Shown: one piece after another, positions 10,076-18,627 of the stretch | How the letters are laid out: the number at the start of each line of letters is the position of its first letter | Position numbering within the stretch: position 1 is the stretch's first letter | Assembly: GCF_006442965.1 (NCBI RefSeq) | Contig: NZ_VFWX01000007.1 | Location: 62,001 to 126,000 of the forward strand | Reading direction: 5' to 3' | DNA: 64,000 nt | Origin: Mesorhizobium sp. CU3 | Lineage (GTDB): Bacteria > Pseudomonadota > Alphaproteobacteria > Rhizobiales > Rhizobiaceae | The notes under the pieces: model-generated | Told to the model about the DNA's origin: nothing | The model's database searches: none | Seen by the model: only the letters and a program-made list of their open reading frames with translations | Position numbers and translations under genes: made by a program

Positions 10076-10180
10076 TGCATGTCGCGCAAAAGTGTGCAGC
10101 GGTTTTGCGGCAACGACATGCATGAAAACAATGACCTAAAGCGCGTCGCCTGAATCCGCCTCTGCGCGACGCGCTTTAGG
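10075..10180. repeat. Family D double palindrome after lpdA
   Basis: Two adjacent hairpins. The first runs from ATGCATGTCG to CGACATGCAT (10075-10123) and starts on the last base of the lpdA stop codon. The second has CCTAAAGCGCGTCGC and GCGACGCGCTTTAGG arms (10135-10180). Hairpins of this type are common between genes in rhizobia. This one may act as the lpdA terminator or mRNA 3' stabiliser (inference). Confidence 0.8.
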
Positions 10181-10194
10181 TTGCATATCGGACC

Positions 10195-11085
10195 ATGCTG
10201 GTGTCTTTGCGCTGCATGGAGCTGAAGAAATACATTGCGATCCGGTACAATGCGCCGACCGGCTTCAAGCCGAGCCGATGGAACGGCACGGGTCGGGCCA
10301 ATCTCGATCCTGTCTGGCTGGTCGAGCGGCTGGCGCTGTTCGACAACTATTGCGCGCCGTCACTGGAAAACCAGTCGATGAAAGACTTCACTGTGCTGGT
10401 CGCGTTCGATGCCGATACGCATGAGAATTACATGCGCATGGTTTGCGACTGTGTCGCCGGCATCGACGTACGGCCGGTGCTGGTGCGGCCGGGCGAGATT
10501 CACAATGCTCGGTTCAATGCGCTCGTCCAAGCCGACACGGACGCCGACTTTGTCTGCGTCGTGCGGCTGGACAGCGACGATGCGCTGGCGCCGGGCTTCA
10601 TGGAGCGGGTCGACCACTATGCGCGCAGGGAGATCGCCAAGGGCGCGGTCGACGAACAGCCTCTCTACATCGCCTTCCCGCAGGGACAGAATTTCGACGT
10701 GGCGACCGGCCGCTACACCCAGCACGACTTTGTCGCGTCGGCATTCGGCGCCCTGGTCGAGAAGAGGTCGCCGGTGATGAAGGGCGTCTACAGCGATCAT
10801 CATCAAAAGATGTCGGCCCGCTACAACACCGTCGTCGCGACTGCACACGGCGCCCTGTGGTGCATCGTCGTGCATGACAACAACGCCGCCAATAGCCTCA
10901 GGGGCAAGCCGATTGATACGCCTTCCTTCTCCGTGGGCCGGCCGGGCTTTTCTCCCAAGCTGCCGGCGGTCCCTGTCGCGAAGGGCGACGCGGCTTCGCC
11001 TGTGGGGCGAACCGCAAAGGCTTCGCGCACCTTCGGAAACCTCATGCGGTTTGTCTCAGGTCAGCCGCTGATCCTGCGTAAGTAA
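10195..11085 (+). CDS. Putative rhamnosyltransferase-like glycosyltransferase
   Basis: A 296-residue protein that resembles the putative rhamnosyl transferase family (Rhamno_transf type). The conserved opening is present (WLVERLALFDNYCAPSLENQ), as is a DxD-like sugar-nucleotide and metal motif (VVRLDSDDALAPGF). No membrane segment is visible, so it is probably a cytosolic enzyme acting in cell-surface polysaccharide or lipopolysaccharide synthesis. The acceptor and donor are not known. The start is uncertain: the ATG at 10195 and the one at 10216 (MELKKYIAIRYN) both have poor ribosome-binding sites. It stands alone between a palindrome and a convergent gene. Confidence 0.75.
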   Translation: MLVSLRCMELKKYIAIRYNAPTGFKPSRWNGTGRANLDPVWLVERLALFDNYCAPSLENQSMKDFTVLVAFDADTHENYMRMVCDCVAGIDVRPVLVRPGEIHNARFNALVQADTDADFVCVVRLDSDDALAPGFMERVDHYARREIAKGAVDEQPLYIAFPQGQNFDVATGRYTQHDFVASAFGALVEKRSPVMKGVYSDHHQKMSARYNTVVATAHGALWCIVVHDNNAANSLRGKPIDTPSFSVGRPGFSPKLPAVPVAKGDAASPVGRTAKASRTFGNLMRFVSGQPLILRK

Positions 11086-11113
11086 TGCCAGCGGCGGCGT
11101 GGCGCGAATCTGC

Positions 11114-12217
11114 TCAGCTCGCGAGCCGACTTACCATCTCGTGTTGTGCATAGGCGCGGCCGAAGCGGTTAGCCAGGAAGGCGTCCAGCGCAATGTCTTC
11201 CTGGCGCACGAAACCCTTCGCCGGCAGCGAGCCGTCGGCCAGCATGTCGAGCACGGCGCAGATGCCGGAAGCGGTGGTGATCTGGATGGCGCTGCGCACA
11301 ACCCCGCCGACGCGCTGCGAATAGATCTTGTTGGCGTAGGTTTCCTGCAGCAGGCGGCCGTTGCGACGGCCCGAGACGGTGACGAAGACGATGACCACGT
11401 CCTGCAGCGTCGACGGCAAAGCGCTTTCGAAAATGTCCTTCAGCACGTCGCGACGGTGGCGCAGGCCGAGGTCGTTGAGCAGCGCCTTCATGATCGCGGC
11501 GTGACCGGGATAGCGGATGGTGCGGTAGTTCAGCGTACGCACCTTGCCCTTCAGCGTCTCGGCCAGCGTGCCCAGACCGCCGGAGGTGTTGAAGGCCTCG
11601 TAGGTGACGCCGTCGAGCGAGAATTCCTCGCGCTCTTCCAGCGGCGGCACCTCGATCAGCTCGCCTTCGACGATCGCCTCGCAGGGCTCGCAATATTCGT
11701 TGATGACGCCGTCGGTGCTCCAGGTCAGATTGTAGTTCAGCGCGTTGGACGGATATTGCGGCAGCGCGCCGACGCGCATGCGCACGCTTTCCAGCGTGTC
11801 GAAACGGCTGGCGAGATCGTTGGCGACGATCGAGATGAAGCCCGGCGCCAGGCCGCATTGCGGGATGAAGGCGTTTTTCGCTCCGCGCGCCAGCTCCTTC
11901 ACCCGGCGGGTCGAGACGACGTCCTCGGTGAGGTCGAGATAATGCACGCCGGTGGCCGCCGCCGCTTCGGCGATGCGCGTGGTGAGATGGAAAGGCGCGG
12001 CGCTCAGCACCGCGAACTTGCCGGCGAGGATCTTTTCCAGCTCGCCGGCGGCGGCGATGTCGAGCTCCTGCGTCGCGACGCCGTCCGGCAGTTCGGCGGC
12101 GGCGAGCTGGGCGGCCGAGCGGTCGACGAGGGTGACGCGATAGTCGCCCGTGGCGCTCAGCATCTCGGCAATGGTCGAGCCGATCTTTCCGGCGCCGACG
12201 ACAACGATGTTCTTCAT
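11114..12217 (-). CDS. Saccharopine dehydrogenase family protein
   Basis: A 367-residue oxidoreductase with an N-terminal Rossmann domain (NIVVVGAGKIGSTIAEML) and the long C-terminal domain of the saccharopine dehydrogenase/homospermidine synthase superfamily, including HYLDLTEDV and FIPQCGLAPGFISI. The length suits a lysine 6-dehydrogenase or saccharopine-type enzyme of amino acid catabolism, but the substrate cannot be read from the sequence. The ATG at 12217 was chosen because the Rossmann fold starts at once. It is divergent from an Lrp/AsnC regulator, which probably controls it in response to an amino acid such as lysine (inference). Confidence 0.85.
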   Translation of the reverse strand: MKNIVVVGAGKIGSTIAEMLSATGDYRVTLVDRSAAQLAAAELPDGVATQELDIAAAGELEKILAGKFAVLSAAPFHLTTRIAEAAAATGVHYLDLTEDVVSTRRVKELARGAKNAFIPQCGLAPGFISIVANDLASRFDTLESVRMRVGALPQYPSNALNYNLTWSTDGVINEYCEPCEAIVEGELIEVPPLEEREEFSLDGVTYEAFNTSGGLGTLAETLKGKVRTLNYRTIRYPGHAAIMKALLNDLGLRHRRDVLKDIFESALPSTLQDVVIVFVTVSGRRNGRLLQETYANKIYSQRVGGVVRSAIQITTASGICAVLDMLADGSLPAKGFVRQEDIALDAFLANRFGRAYAQHEMVSRLAS

Positions 12218-12317
12218 GATCAATACCCCTGGCATTTCGAGTTACCCGGAATCATCGCAGCTTGCCTGTCGAAAGGAAGCGTGGAACTGTACGAAACGAA
12301 GCACCATTCTCAGCAAT

Positions 12318-12767
12318 ATGCCGACAGGTCTCGTCGAAATGATCACTGAAGCCGAACAGGCCCTGCTCACGCTCTTGCGTGCCAATGCGCGCGCCTCGAC
12401 CGCCGAGCTGGCGCGAAAACTCGGCGTGTCGCGCACCACGGTGCAGAGCCGGATCGAGCGGCTGGAGCAGCGCGGCATTATCGCCGGCTATGGCGTCAGG
12501 CTGTCGGCCGATTATGAGCAGGGACTGGTCAAGGCGCATGTGCTGCTCACCGTCACCCCGAAGCTCGCCGACAAGGTGGTGCGCAGCCTGGAAGCGATGC
12601 CGCCAGTGAGGACAGTGCATTCGGTCAGCGGCAATTTCGACATGATCGTTATTGTGGACGCGCCGTCGATCAGGGATTTGGACGCGCTGCTGGATAGGAT
12701 CGGGTCGATGGACGGGGTGGAACGGACGTCGTCGTCGATTATCCTGTCGACGCGGGTGGATCGGTGA
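12318..12767 (+). CDS. Lrp/AsnC family transcriptional regulator
   Basis: A protein of about 149 residues with an N-terminal winged helix-turn-helix (TAELARKLGVSRTTVQSRIERL) and a C-terminal RAM ligand-binding domain. The start could be the ATG at 12318 or the one at 12339 (MITEAEQALL), which has a slightly better upstream AGG. It is divergent from the saccharopine dehydrogenase-like gene across about 100 bases. Lrp-type regulators commonly control the adjacent amino acid catabolic gene, which is the likely target here. Confidence 0.9.
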   Translation: MPTGLVEMITEAEQALLTLLRANARASTAELARKLGVSRTTVQSRIERLEQRGIIAGYGVRLSADYEQGLVKAHVLLTVTPKLADKVVRSLEAMPPVRTVHSVSGNFDMIVIVDAPSIRDLDALLDRIGSMDGVERTSSSIILSTRVDR

Positions 12768-12826
12768 TTAGCCGATCTCCTCCCTTGCGGGGGATATGGC
12801 CGGCAGGCCAGAGGGGCCTTTGCGCG
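12768..12826. repeat. Family B palindrome half, left of unit A2
   Basis: A short diverged copy of the family B repeat (GATCTCCTCCCTTGCGGGGGA, then a GGCCGGCAGGCC block) directly after the Lrp gene. Its inverted partner lies at 13362-13445, so the GIY-YIG unit A2 sits inside a family B pair. Confidence 0.65.
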
Positions 12827-12842
12827 TGAAGCGGCGACCTAT

Positions 12843-13357
12843 CCTTCGTCATTCTAGGGCGGAGCAAGGAGCGAAGCGACGCGCGCAGACCCTAGAATCC
12901 ATGCCGTGACATTGGCCGTAGGATGCAGCGGTGCAGAATGGTCACCTGTAACAAGGCCAGCTAACATCAATCGATGACCGGCTACGTCTACATGACCGCA
13001 AGCCGGAAGGGCGGCACGATCTATATCGGCGTCACCAACGACCTTGCTCGACGGATGCCAGAGCACAAGACCGGCCAAGGCTCCAGCTTCACCAGCCGCT
13101 ACGGGGTGCAGCGTTTGGTCTGGTACGAGGAATATTTCGACATCGCTGATGCTATCCAGCGTGAGACGTCATTGAAGCGTTGGCCGCGCCGATGGAAAGT
13201 TGAATTGATCGAGAAGACCAATCCGGAATGGTTCGAGCTCTTTCGCGGAATTGGCTGGTGATCGTTCTGCACCGCTGCGACGCTCATGCGTCACGGCATG
13301 GATTCTAGGGTCTGCGCGCGTCGCTTCGCTCCTTGCTCCGCCCTAGAATGACGAAGG
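12843..13357 (+). mobile_element. GIY-YIG palindromic unit A2 (68-bp terminal inverted repeats around one gene)
   Basis: A 515-bp unit with perfect 68-bp terminal inverted repeats, 12843-12910 and 13290-13357, identical to those of unit A1. Inside the arms a second, 14-bp inverted repeat flanks the gene: GCAGCGGTGCAGAA at 12925-12938 and TTCTGCACCGCTGC at 13265-13278. The GIY-YIG gene fills the apex. Relative to A1 the whole unit is inverted on the chromosome, while the order of arm, leader, gene and tail is the same. Confidence 0.72.
12974..13261 (+). CDS. Small GIY-YIG nuclease domain protein (in unit A2)
   Basis: A 95-residue single-domain GIY-YIG protein, the second copy of the gene at 2821-3108. 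The motif residues are GYVY (3-6) and YIG (17-19). It differs from copy one at five positions (Gln11Arg, Gly41Ser, Thr58Ala, Gln73Arg, Ile76Val). The leader upstream of the ATG (TGGCCGTAG...CAGAATGG) and the tail after the stop are also shared with copy one. The gene is framed by inverted repeats and is not in an operon. A role in processing or copying the palindrome is inferred from this arrangement; a repair nuclease or a passive passenger are alternatives. Confidence 0.88.
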   Translation: MTGYVYMTASRKGGTIYIGVTNDLARRMPEHKTGQGSSFTSRYGVQRLVWYEEYFDIADAIQRETSLKRWPRRWKVELIEKTNPEWFELFRGIGW

Positions 13358-13361
13358 AAAG

Positions 13362-13445
13362 GCTAGCGGGACAGCACCCCCTCTGCCCTTGCCAGGCATC
13401 TCCCCCGTAAGGGGGGAGATTGGCCGTCGCGGCGGGTTTCGCCAA
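13362..13445. repeat. Family B palindrome half, right of unit A2
   Basis: GCGGGACAGCACCCCCTCTG, then TCTCCCCCGTAAGGGGGGAG and GGTTTCGCCAATCTC: a family B repeat in inverse orientation to the half at 12768-12826. It lies four bases after unit A2. Confidence 0.75.
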
Positions 13446-13461
13446 TCTCCGGCGTCGCCCC

Positions 13462-15495
13462 CTAGGCCCTCCTCCTCTCCGGCCCCTCATCCAGCCACGC
13501 CACATCTTCCGGCGTCAGCTTGATATCCAGCGCCTTCAGGCTGTCCTCCAGCTCGTCCAGCGTGCGCGGGCCGATCAGCGGAACCGAGGGGAAGGGCTGC
13601 GCCAGCACAAAGGCCAGCGCGACATGGATCGGGCTCTTGCCAAGCCGTCTCGCCAGCTCGATGGCGCGGTCGCGGCGGCCGAAGTTTTTCTCCGAGTACC
13701 AGACCCGCACCAGCTCCTCATTGTCTTGCTTGTCGCGGCCGGCGCGGTCGGTGAAGAAGCCGCGGCCCTGGCTCGACCAGGCGAAGTTGGGCATTTGCCG
13801 CTTCGTCAGCCAGGCTTTCCAGGCGTCGGTCGAAGAGGTGATGCAGCCGGCCCAGATCGGCTCCAGCATCTCGGCCAGGGAGAAATTGTTGGAGAGCGCG
13901 CCGGGCTTCTGCTTGCCGTTCTTCTCGGCATAGGCAATCGCGGCATCCATGCGCTCCATCGTCCAGTTCGAGCCGCCGAACAGGCCGCGGATGCGGCCAG
14001 CTTTGGCCTCTGCGTCCATGGCGTCGACGAACTCGCCGACCGGCACGTCCGGATTGTCGCGGTGCATGAAATAGATGTCGACATGGTCGGTCTGCAGCCG
14101 GTCGAGCGATTGCGCCAATTGCTTGCCGATGACGTCGGGATAGCAGAGCGGCGAATGCGCGCCCTTGGCGATGATGACCGATTTTTCGCGCACGCCGCGA
14201 TTTCTCAGCCACTGGCCGAGCAGCGCCTCGGTATAGCCGGCGCCATAGACGAAGCCGGTGTCGAACAGATTGCCGCCGGCTTCGAAAAAGGCGTCGAGCA
14301 GAATCGAACCTGAGGAGAAGGTGCGGAAATCCTCGAAGCCGAGCGCCAGAAGTGACACAGGTTTCGGCAGGCCGGGAATGTCGCGCTTGGCGATCGACTT
14401 GCCATCTGTCCGAAGCGGCCGGCCAGAGATCGTGGCCACACGCTTAGCCGGCTTCTCGATGCCGTATTCGAGCCCGACGGCATGGCGCCATCTGTCGAGC
14501 ACGCGCAGCGTGCCCAGGCTGTCGGCCCAGGACATACCCGGCCAGGCGAATTCCTGGCGGCCGGCAAGGATCGCCTCGCCGGCGGCGTCGACCTCGAAGG
14601 AATAGACATGGCGGGTCTCGTTGACGCTGACCGTCTCGCGTGTGCCGCCGGACCGGATTACGTCGATCCGACCCGGCCCGACATCGCGGTTGCCACCGGC
14701 GAACCAGAAATCGGGCACATCGATGTTGCCCTTGGTGCCAAGGATGCGCAGCACATTGTCCTGGTTGAGAGAGATGCTGCAGGAGACTTCGGCGACGATG
14801 CCGCCGGGGAAGTGCAGCAGCGCCGAAGCCCATTCGTCGACGCCGGACTGGCCGAGATGCGCCGCGCCGACAACCTTGTCCGGCTCGACGAAGGGCTGGC
14901 CGGTCGCGGCGCCGGCGATCAGCCGCGCCATCGACACCGGATAACCGCCGACATCCAGAATGCCGCCGCCGGCGAGATCGTTGGCGTAGAGCCGGTGCTC
15001 CGGCATGAAGCCCGGCATGGCGAAGCCGAAGCTAGACTTGATCATGCGGATTTCACCGATGGCCCCCGACCTTATCAGCTCGACCAGTTGCCTCGTCTGC
15101 GGATGCAGCCGGTACATGAAGGCCTCGCCCAGAAAAGTGCCGGCCTTGCGCGCCGCATGCATCATGGCGTCGGCCTCGAAGGCGGTCAGCGCCAGCGGCT
15201 TTTCGCACAGCACATGCTTGCCGGCTTCGGCGGCCTTGATCGCCCATTCGGCATGGCCGGGATGCGGGATCGAAATGTAGACCGCGTCCACGTCTTTGTC
15301 GGCGAGCAGCGCTTCATAGCCGTCAAGGATGCGCGCCCCGGGAAACGTCTCGGCAAGCCCGGCTTTGCCTGGATTGCGAGCGCCCAAAGCGACCAGTTCG
15401 CCGGTGCGCGACTGGGCCACGCCGCCGGCAAAGGATTTTGCGATGCTGCCCGGCCCGAGAATGCCCCAGCGGATTTTTCCAGATGCGGATGTCAT
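13462..15495 (-). CDS. Fused Gfo/Idh/MocA oxidoreductase-aldo/keto reductase
   Basis: A 677-residue two-domain protein. Residues 1 to about 340 form a Gfo/Idh/MocA NAD(P)-dependent sugar dehydrogenase (WGILGPGSIAKSF Rossmann motif; HVLCEKPLALT with the catalytic-type Lys). Residues from about 365 to the end form an aldo/keto reductase (LALGFEDF, NLFDTGFVYG, VDIYFMHRDNPDVP, SRDRAIELA-like C-terminal region). Both halves occur widely as separate sugar oxidoreductases; the fusion is uncommon. The start is the ATG at 15495. It is the last gene of the sugar ABC operon, so it probably oxidises or epimerises the imported sugar. Confidence 0.85.
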   Translation of the reverse strand: MTSASGKIRWGILGPGSIAKSFAGGVAQSRTGELVALGARNPGKAGLAETFPGARILDGYEALLADKDVDAVYISIPHPGHAEWAIKAAEAGKHVLCEKPLALTAFEADAMMHAARKAGTFLGEAFMYRLHPQTRQLVELIRSGAIGEIRMIKSSFGFAMPGFMPEHRLYANDLAGGGILDVGGYPVSMARLIAGAATGQPFVEPDKVVGAAHLGQSGVDEWASALLHFPGGIVAEVSCSISLNQDNVLRILGTKGNIDVPDFWFAGGNRDVGPGRIDVIRSGGTRETVSVNETRHVYSFEVDAAGEAILAGRQEFAWPGMSWADSLGTLRVLDRWRHAVGLEYGIEKPAKRVATISGRPLRTDGKSIAKRDIPGLPKPVSLLALGFEDFRTFSSGSILLDAFFEAGGNLFDTGFVYGAGYTEALLGQWLRNRGVREKSVIIAKGAHSPLCYPDVIGKQLAQSLDRLQTDHVDIYFMHRDNPDVPVGEFVDAMDAEAKAGRIRGLFGGSNWTMERMDAAIAYAEKNGKQKPGALSNNFSLAEMLEPIWAGCITSSTDAWKAWLTKRQMPNFAWSSQGRGFFTDRAGRDKQDNEELVRVWYSEKNFGRRDRAIELARRLGKSPIHVALAFVLAQPFPSVPLIGPRTLDELEDSLKALDIKLTPEDVAWLDEGPERRRA

Positions 15496-15549
15496 ATCGA
15501 ATACTCCATGGATCGCCGCCACGTCTTGGGAAGCGGGCGGACAAGAAAC

Positions 15550-16635
<1,086 letters not shown>

Positions 16636-16647
16636 TGCGCTCCTATC

Positions 16648-17484
16648 CTACTTGACCGCGCCGGCGGCGATGCCGGCGATGAAATGGCGCTGCAACAGCA
16701 CGAAGACGACGAGCATGGGCACCGTCAGCATGACCGCACCTGCCATGATGCCGCCCCAGGACACTTTGGTCAGGCCGACCAGCGTGCCCAGCGCCACCGG
16801 TGCGGTCATCGCGCCGGGCTGGCTGTTGATCAGAAGCGGCCAGAGATAATTGTTCCACGACGCGAGGAAGAGGATGATGGCAAGCGCGGCCAGCATCGGC
16901 CTGGCCAGGGGCAGCGCGACGAAGAGGAAGATGCGCCATTCCTTGACGCCCTCGACGCGTGCGGCGTCGAACAATTCGGCCGGCATCATCGAGAAGGCCT
17001 GGCGCATGAACAGCACGCCCAGCGAATTGAACAGCGGCGGCACGATCAGCGCGATCCAGGTGTTGGCCAAGGCGAAGTCGCGCGCCACCATGATGAATTG
17101 CGGGATCAGCACGACCGCATAGGGCAAGGTGATGGTGCCGAATATGATCGCCACCACGCCGCCCTTGCCGATGAACTCGTAGCGGGCCAGCGCCCAGCCG
17201 GCCATCGAGGTGAGCAGCACCGAGAGGAAGGTGTAGGTCACCGCCACCCCGACCGAAATGCCGATGGCGCCGATGAAATTGGTGTCGCGCTGCAAATTGT
17301 TGACGTTCTCGAGGAAGTAGTCGTGCGGCAGCATCTCGATGGCGGGGCTGAAGATGCCGTTGTCGGGCATGGTGGAAAAAACCACCATCATCCACAGCGG
17401 GAACAGCCAGATCAGCGCCAGCGGCGTGAGGAAGAGATGCAGCGCAATGCTGCGTCCGAGCCGTGCCTGCGAGCGCGAGGTCAT
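16648..17484 (-). CDS. Carbohydrate ABC transporter permease, MalG type
   Basis: A 278-residue inner-membrane permease of the CUT1 family with six predicted hydrophobic segments. The coupling-helix EAA motif is visible (DAARVEGVKEWRIFLFVALPLARP). It probably pairs with the MalF-type permease whose gene ends 13 bases upstream. The first residues (SIALHLFLTPLALIWLFPLWMM) are the usual N-terminal membrane segment. Confidence 0.92.
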   Translation of the reverse strand: MTSRSQARLGRSIALHLFLTPLALIWLFPLWMMVVFSTMPDNGIFSPAIEMLPHDYFLENVNNLQRDTNFIGAIGISVGVAVTYTFLSVLLTSMAGWALARYEFIGKGGVVAIIFGTITLPYAVVLIPQFIMVARDFALANTWIALIVPPLFNSLGVLFMRQAFSMMPAELFDAARVEGVKEWRIFLFVALPLARPMLAALAIILFLASWNNYLWPLLINSQPGAMTAPVALGTLVGLTKVSWGGIMAGAVMLTVPMLVVFVLLQRHFIAGIAAGAVK

Positions 17485-17497
17485 TTCGGCTCCCCCC

Positions 17498-18358
17498 TCA
17501 TTTCGGATCCCTCGTCAGCCAGAGCTGCACCAAGGTGATGGCGATGGCCAGGCCCGCCATGGTGTAGGCGACGGCCGAGGCGTAGCCGAAATTGAGCGAG
17601 CGGAAGCCCTGGCGATAGAGCAGCAGCCCAAGCGTCTCGGTGCCGCCGCCCGGACCGCCGCGCTCGGTGATCAGGAACGGCTCGGTGAAGAGCTGCATGG
17701 TGCCGATGATCGACAGCACGGCGCAAAAGACGATGACGGGCTTCAAGAGCGGCAAGGTGATGTAGAAGAACTGCTTGAGCTTGCTGACGCGGTCGAGCGT
17801 CGCCGCTTCATAGACGTCGTCGGGGATCGATTGCAGGCCGGCAAGCAGGATGATGGCGTTGTAGCCGGCCCAGCGCCAGGTGACCGCGATCATGATCACC
17901 GCCATGGCCGGCGTGACGTTGGAGAACCAGTCGATCTTGGACAGGCCGACGCTATCGAGCAGCTTGTTGACGATGCCGAAATCGAGGCTGAACATCAGGC
18001 GGAACACCGCCGAATAGGCGACCTCGCCGACGACGACCGGGGCGAAGAAGGCAAAGCGATACAGGCCGCGGGCTTTTAACAGCGGCGAGTTCAGCAGCAC
18101 CGCCATGACGATCGCCAGCGATATCATCACCGGAACCTGGATGACCAGGATCAGCAGCGTGTTCTTCAGCGCGTTGTAGAAGGCGGGGTCGCCGATCAGG
18201 CGGCCCCAGTTGAAGGTCGGCGCGAAGCGCCACGGCACGGTGCGGGTCGCCTGGAAGGAGATGATGAAGGACGAGATGATCGGCCAGATCCAGAAGATGG
18301 CGAAGATCAACAGATAAGGCGTGAGGAAGCGATACGCGGTGGCGTTCCGGTAGCGCAT
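17498..18358 (-). CDS. Carbohydrate ABC transporter permease, MalF type
   Basis: A 286-residue CUT1 permease without the large periplasmic loop of E. coli MalF. It has about six membrane segments and the EAA motif (YEAATLDRVSKLKQFFYITLPLLKP). The ATG at 18358 (MRYRNATAYRFLTPYLL) is preferred, because a longer frame runs into the upstream palindrome. A gap of about 270 bases with a large hairpin separates it from the binding-protein gene. Confidence 0.92.
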   Translation of the reverse strand: MRYRNATAYRFLTPYLLIFAIFWIWPIISSFIISFQATRTVPWRFAPTFNWGRLIGDPAFYNALKNTLLILVIQVPVMISLAIVMAVLLNSPLLKARGLYRFAFFAPVVVGEVAYSAVFRLMFSLDFGIVNKLLDSVGLSKIDWFSNVTPAMAVIMIAVTWRWAGYNAIILLAGLQSIPDDVYEAATLDRVSKLKQFFYITLPLLKPVIVFCAVLSIIGTMQLFTEPFLITERGGPGGGTETLGLLLYRQGFRSLNFGYASAVAYTMAGLAIAITLVQLWLTRDPK

Positions 18359-18470
18359 CGTCCTCCTCCTTTCCGATTGTTGGGTGCGCCTTCTCATGGG
18401 CGCGGTGTTGATCAGACTTTGAGTTTGCTGGAGCGGCGCCAATTGTCGATGTCGGCGCCGCCCTGTCTTA

Positions 18471-18617
18471 ACCTTCTCCCCTTGTGGGAGAAGGTGGCCG
18501 CGAAGCGGCCGGATGAGGGGTGCTCCAGGGAAAGCCAGCGTCTCACTCCGCTGGAACACCCCTCATCCGTCTCGGCGCTGTCGCGCCGATCCACCTTCTC
18601 CCACAAGGGGAGAAGGG
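18471..18617. repeat. Family C palindrome between binding-protein and permease genes
   Basis: A 147-bp near-continuous inverted repeat. It holds CCTTCTCCCCTTGTGGGAGA at the left, the pair GGATGAGGGGTG (18511-18522) and CACCCCTCATCC (18557-18568), a CCAGCG/CGCTGG apex, and CCACCTTCTCCCACAAGGGG at the right. It lies in the ABC operon just after the binding-protein gene, where a hairpin could protect the upstream mRNA, as REP elements do between malE and malF in E. coli (comparison is inference). Confidence 0.85.
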
Positions 18618-18627
18618 GAAACCGCGC

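Noticed and set aside
12843..13357. Interpretation of the GIY-YIG units as group I intron homing endonucleases
   Set aside because: They sit between genes inside inverted repeats and not within an interrupted gene, and no intron-like structure is visible.
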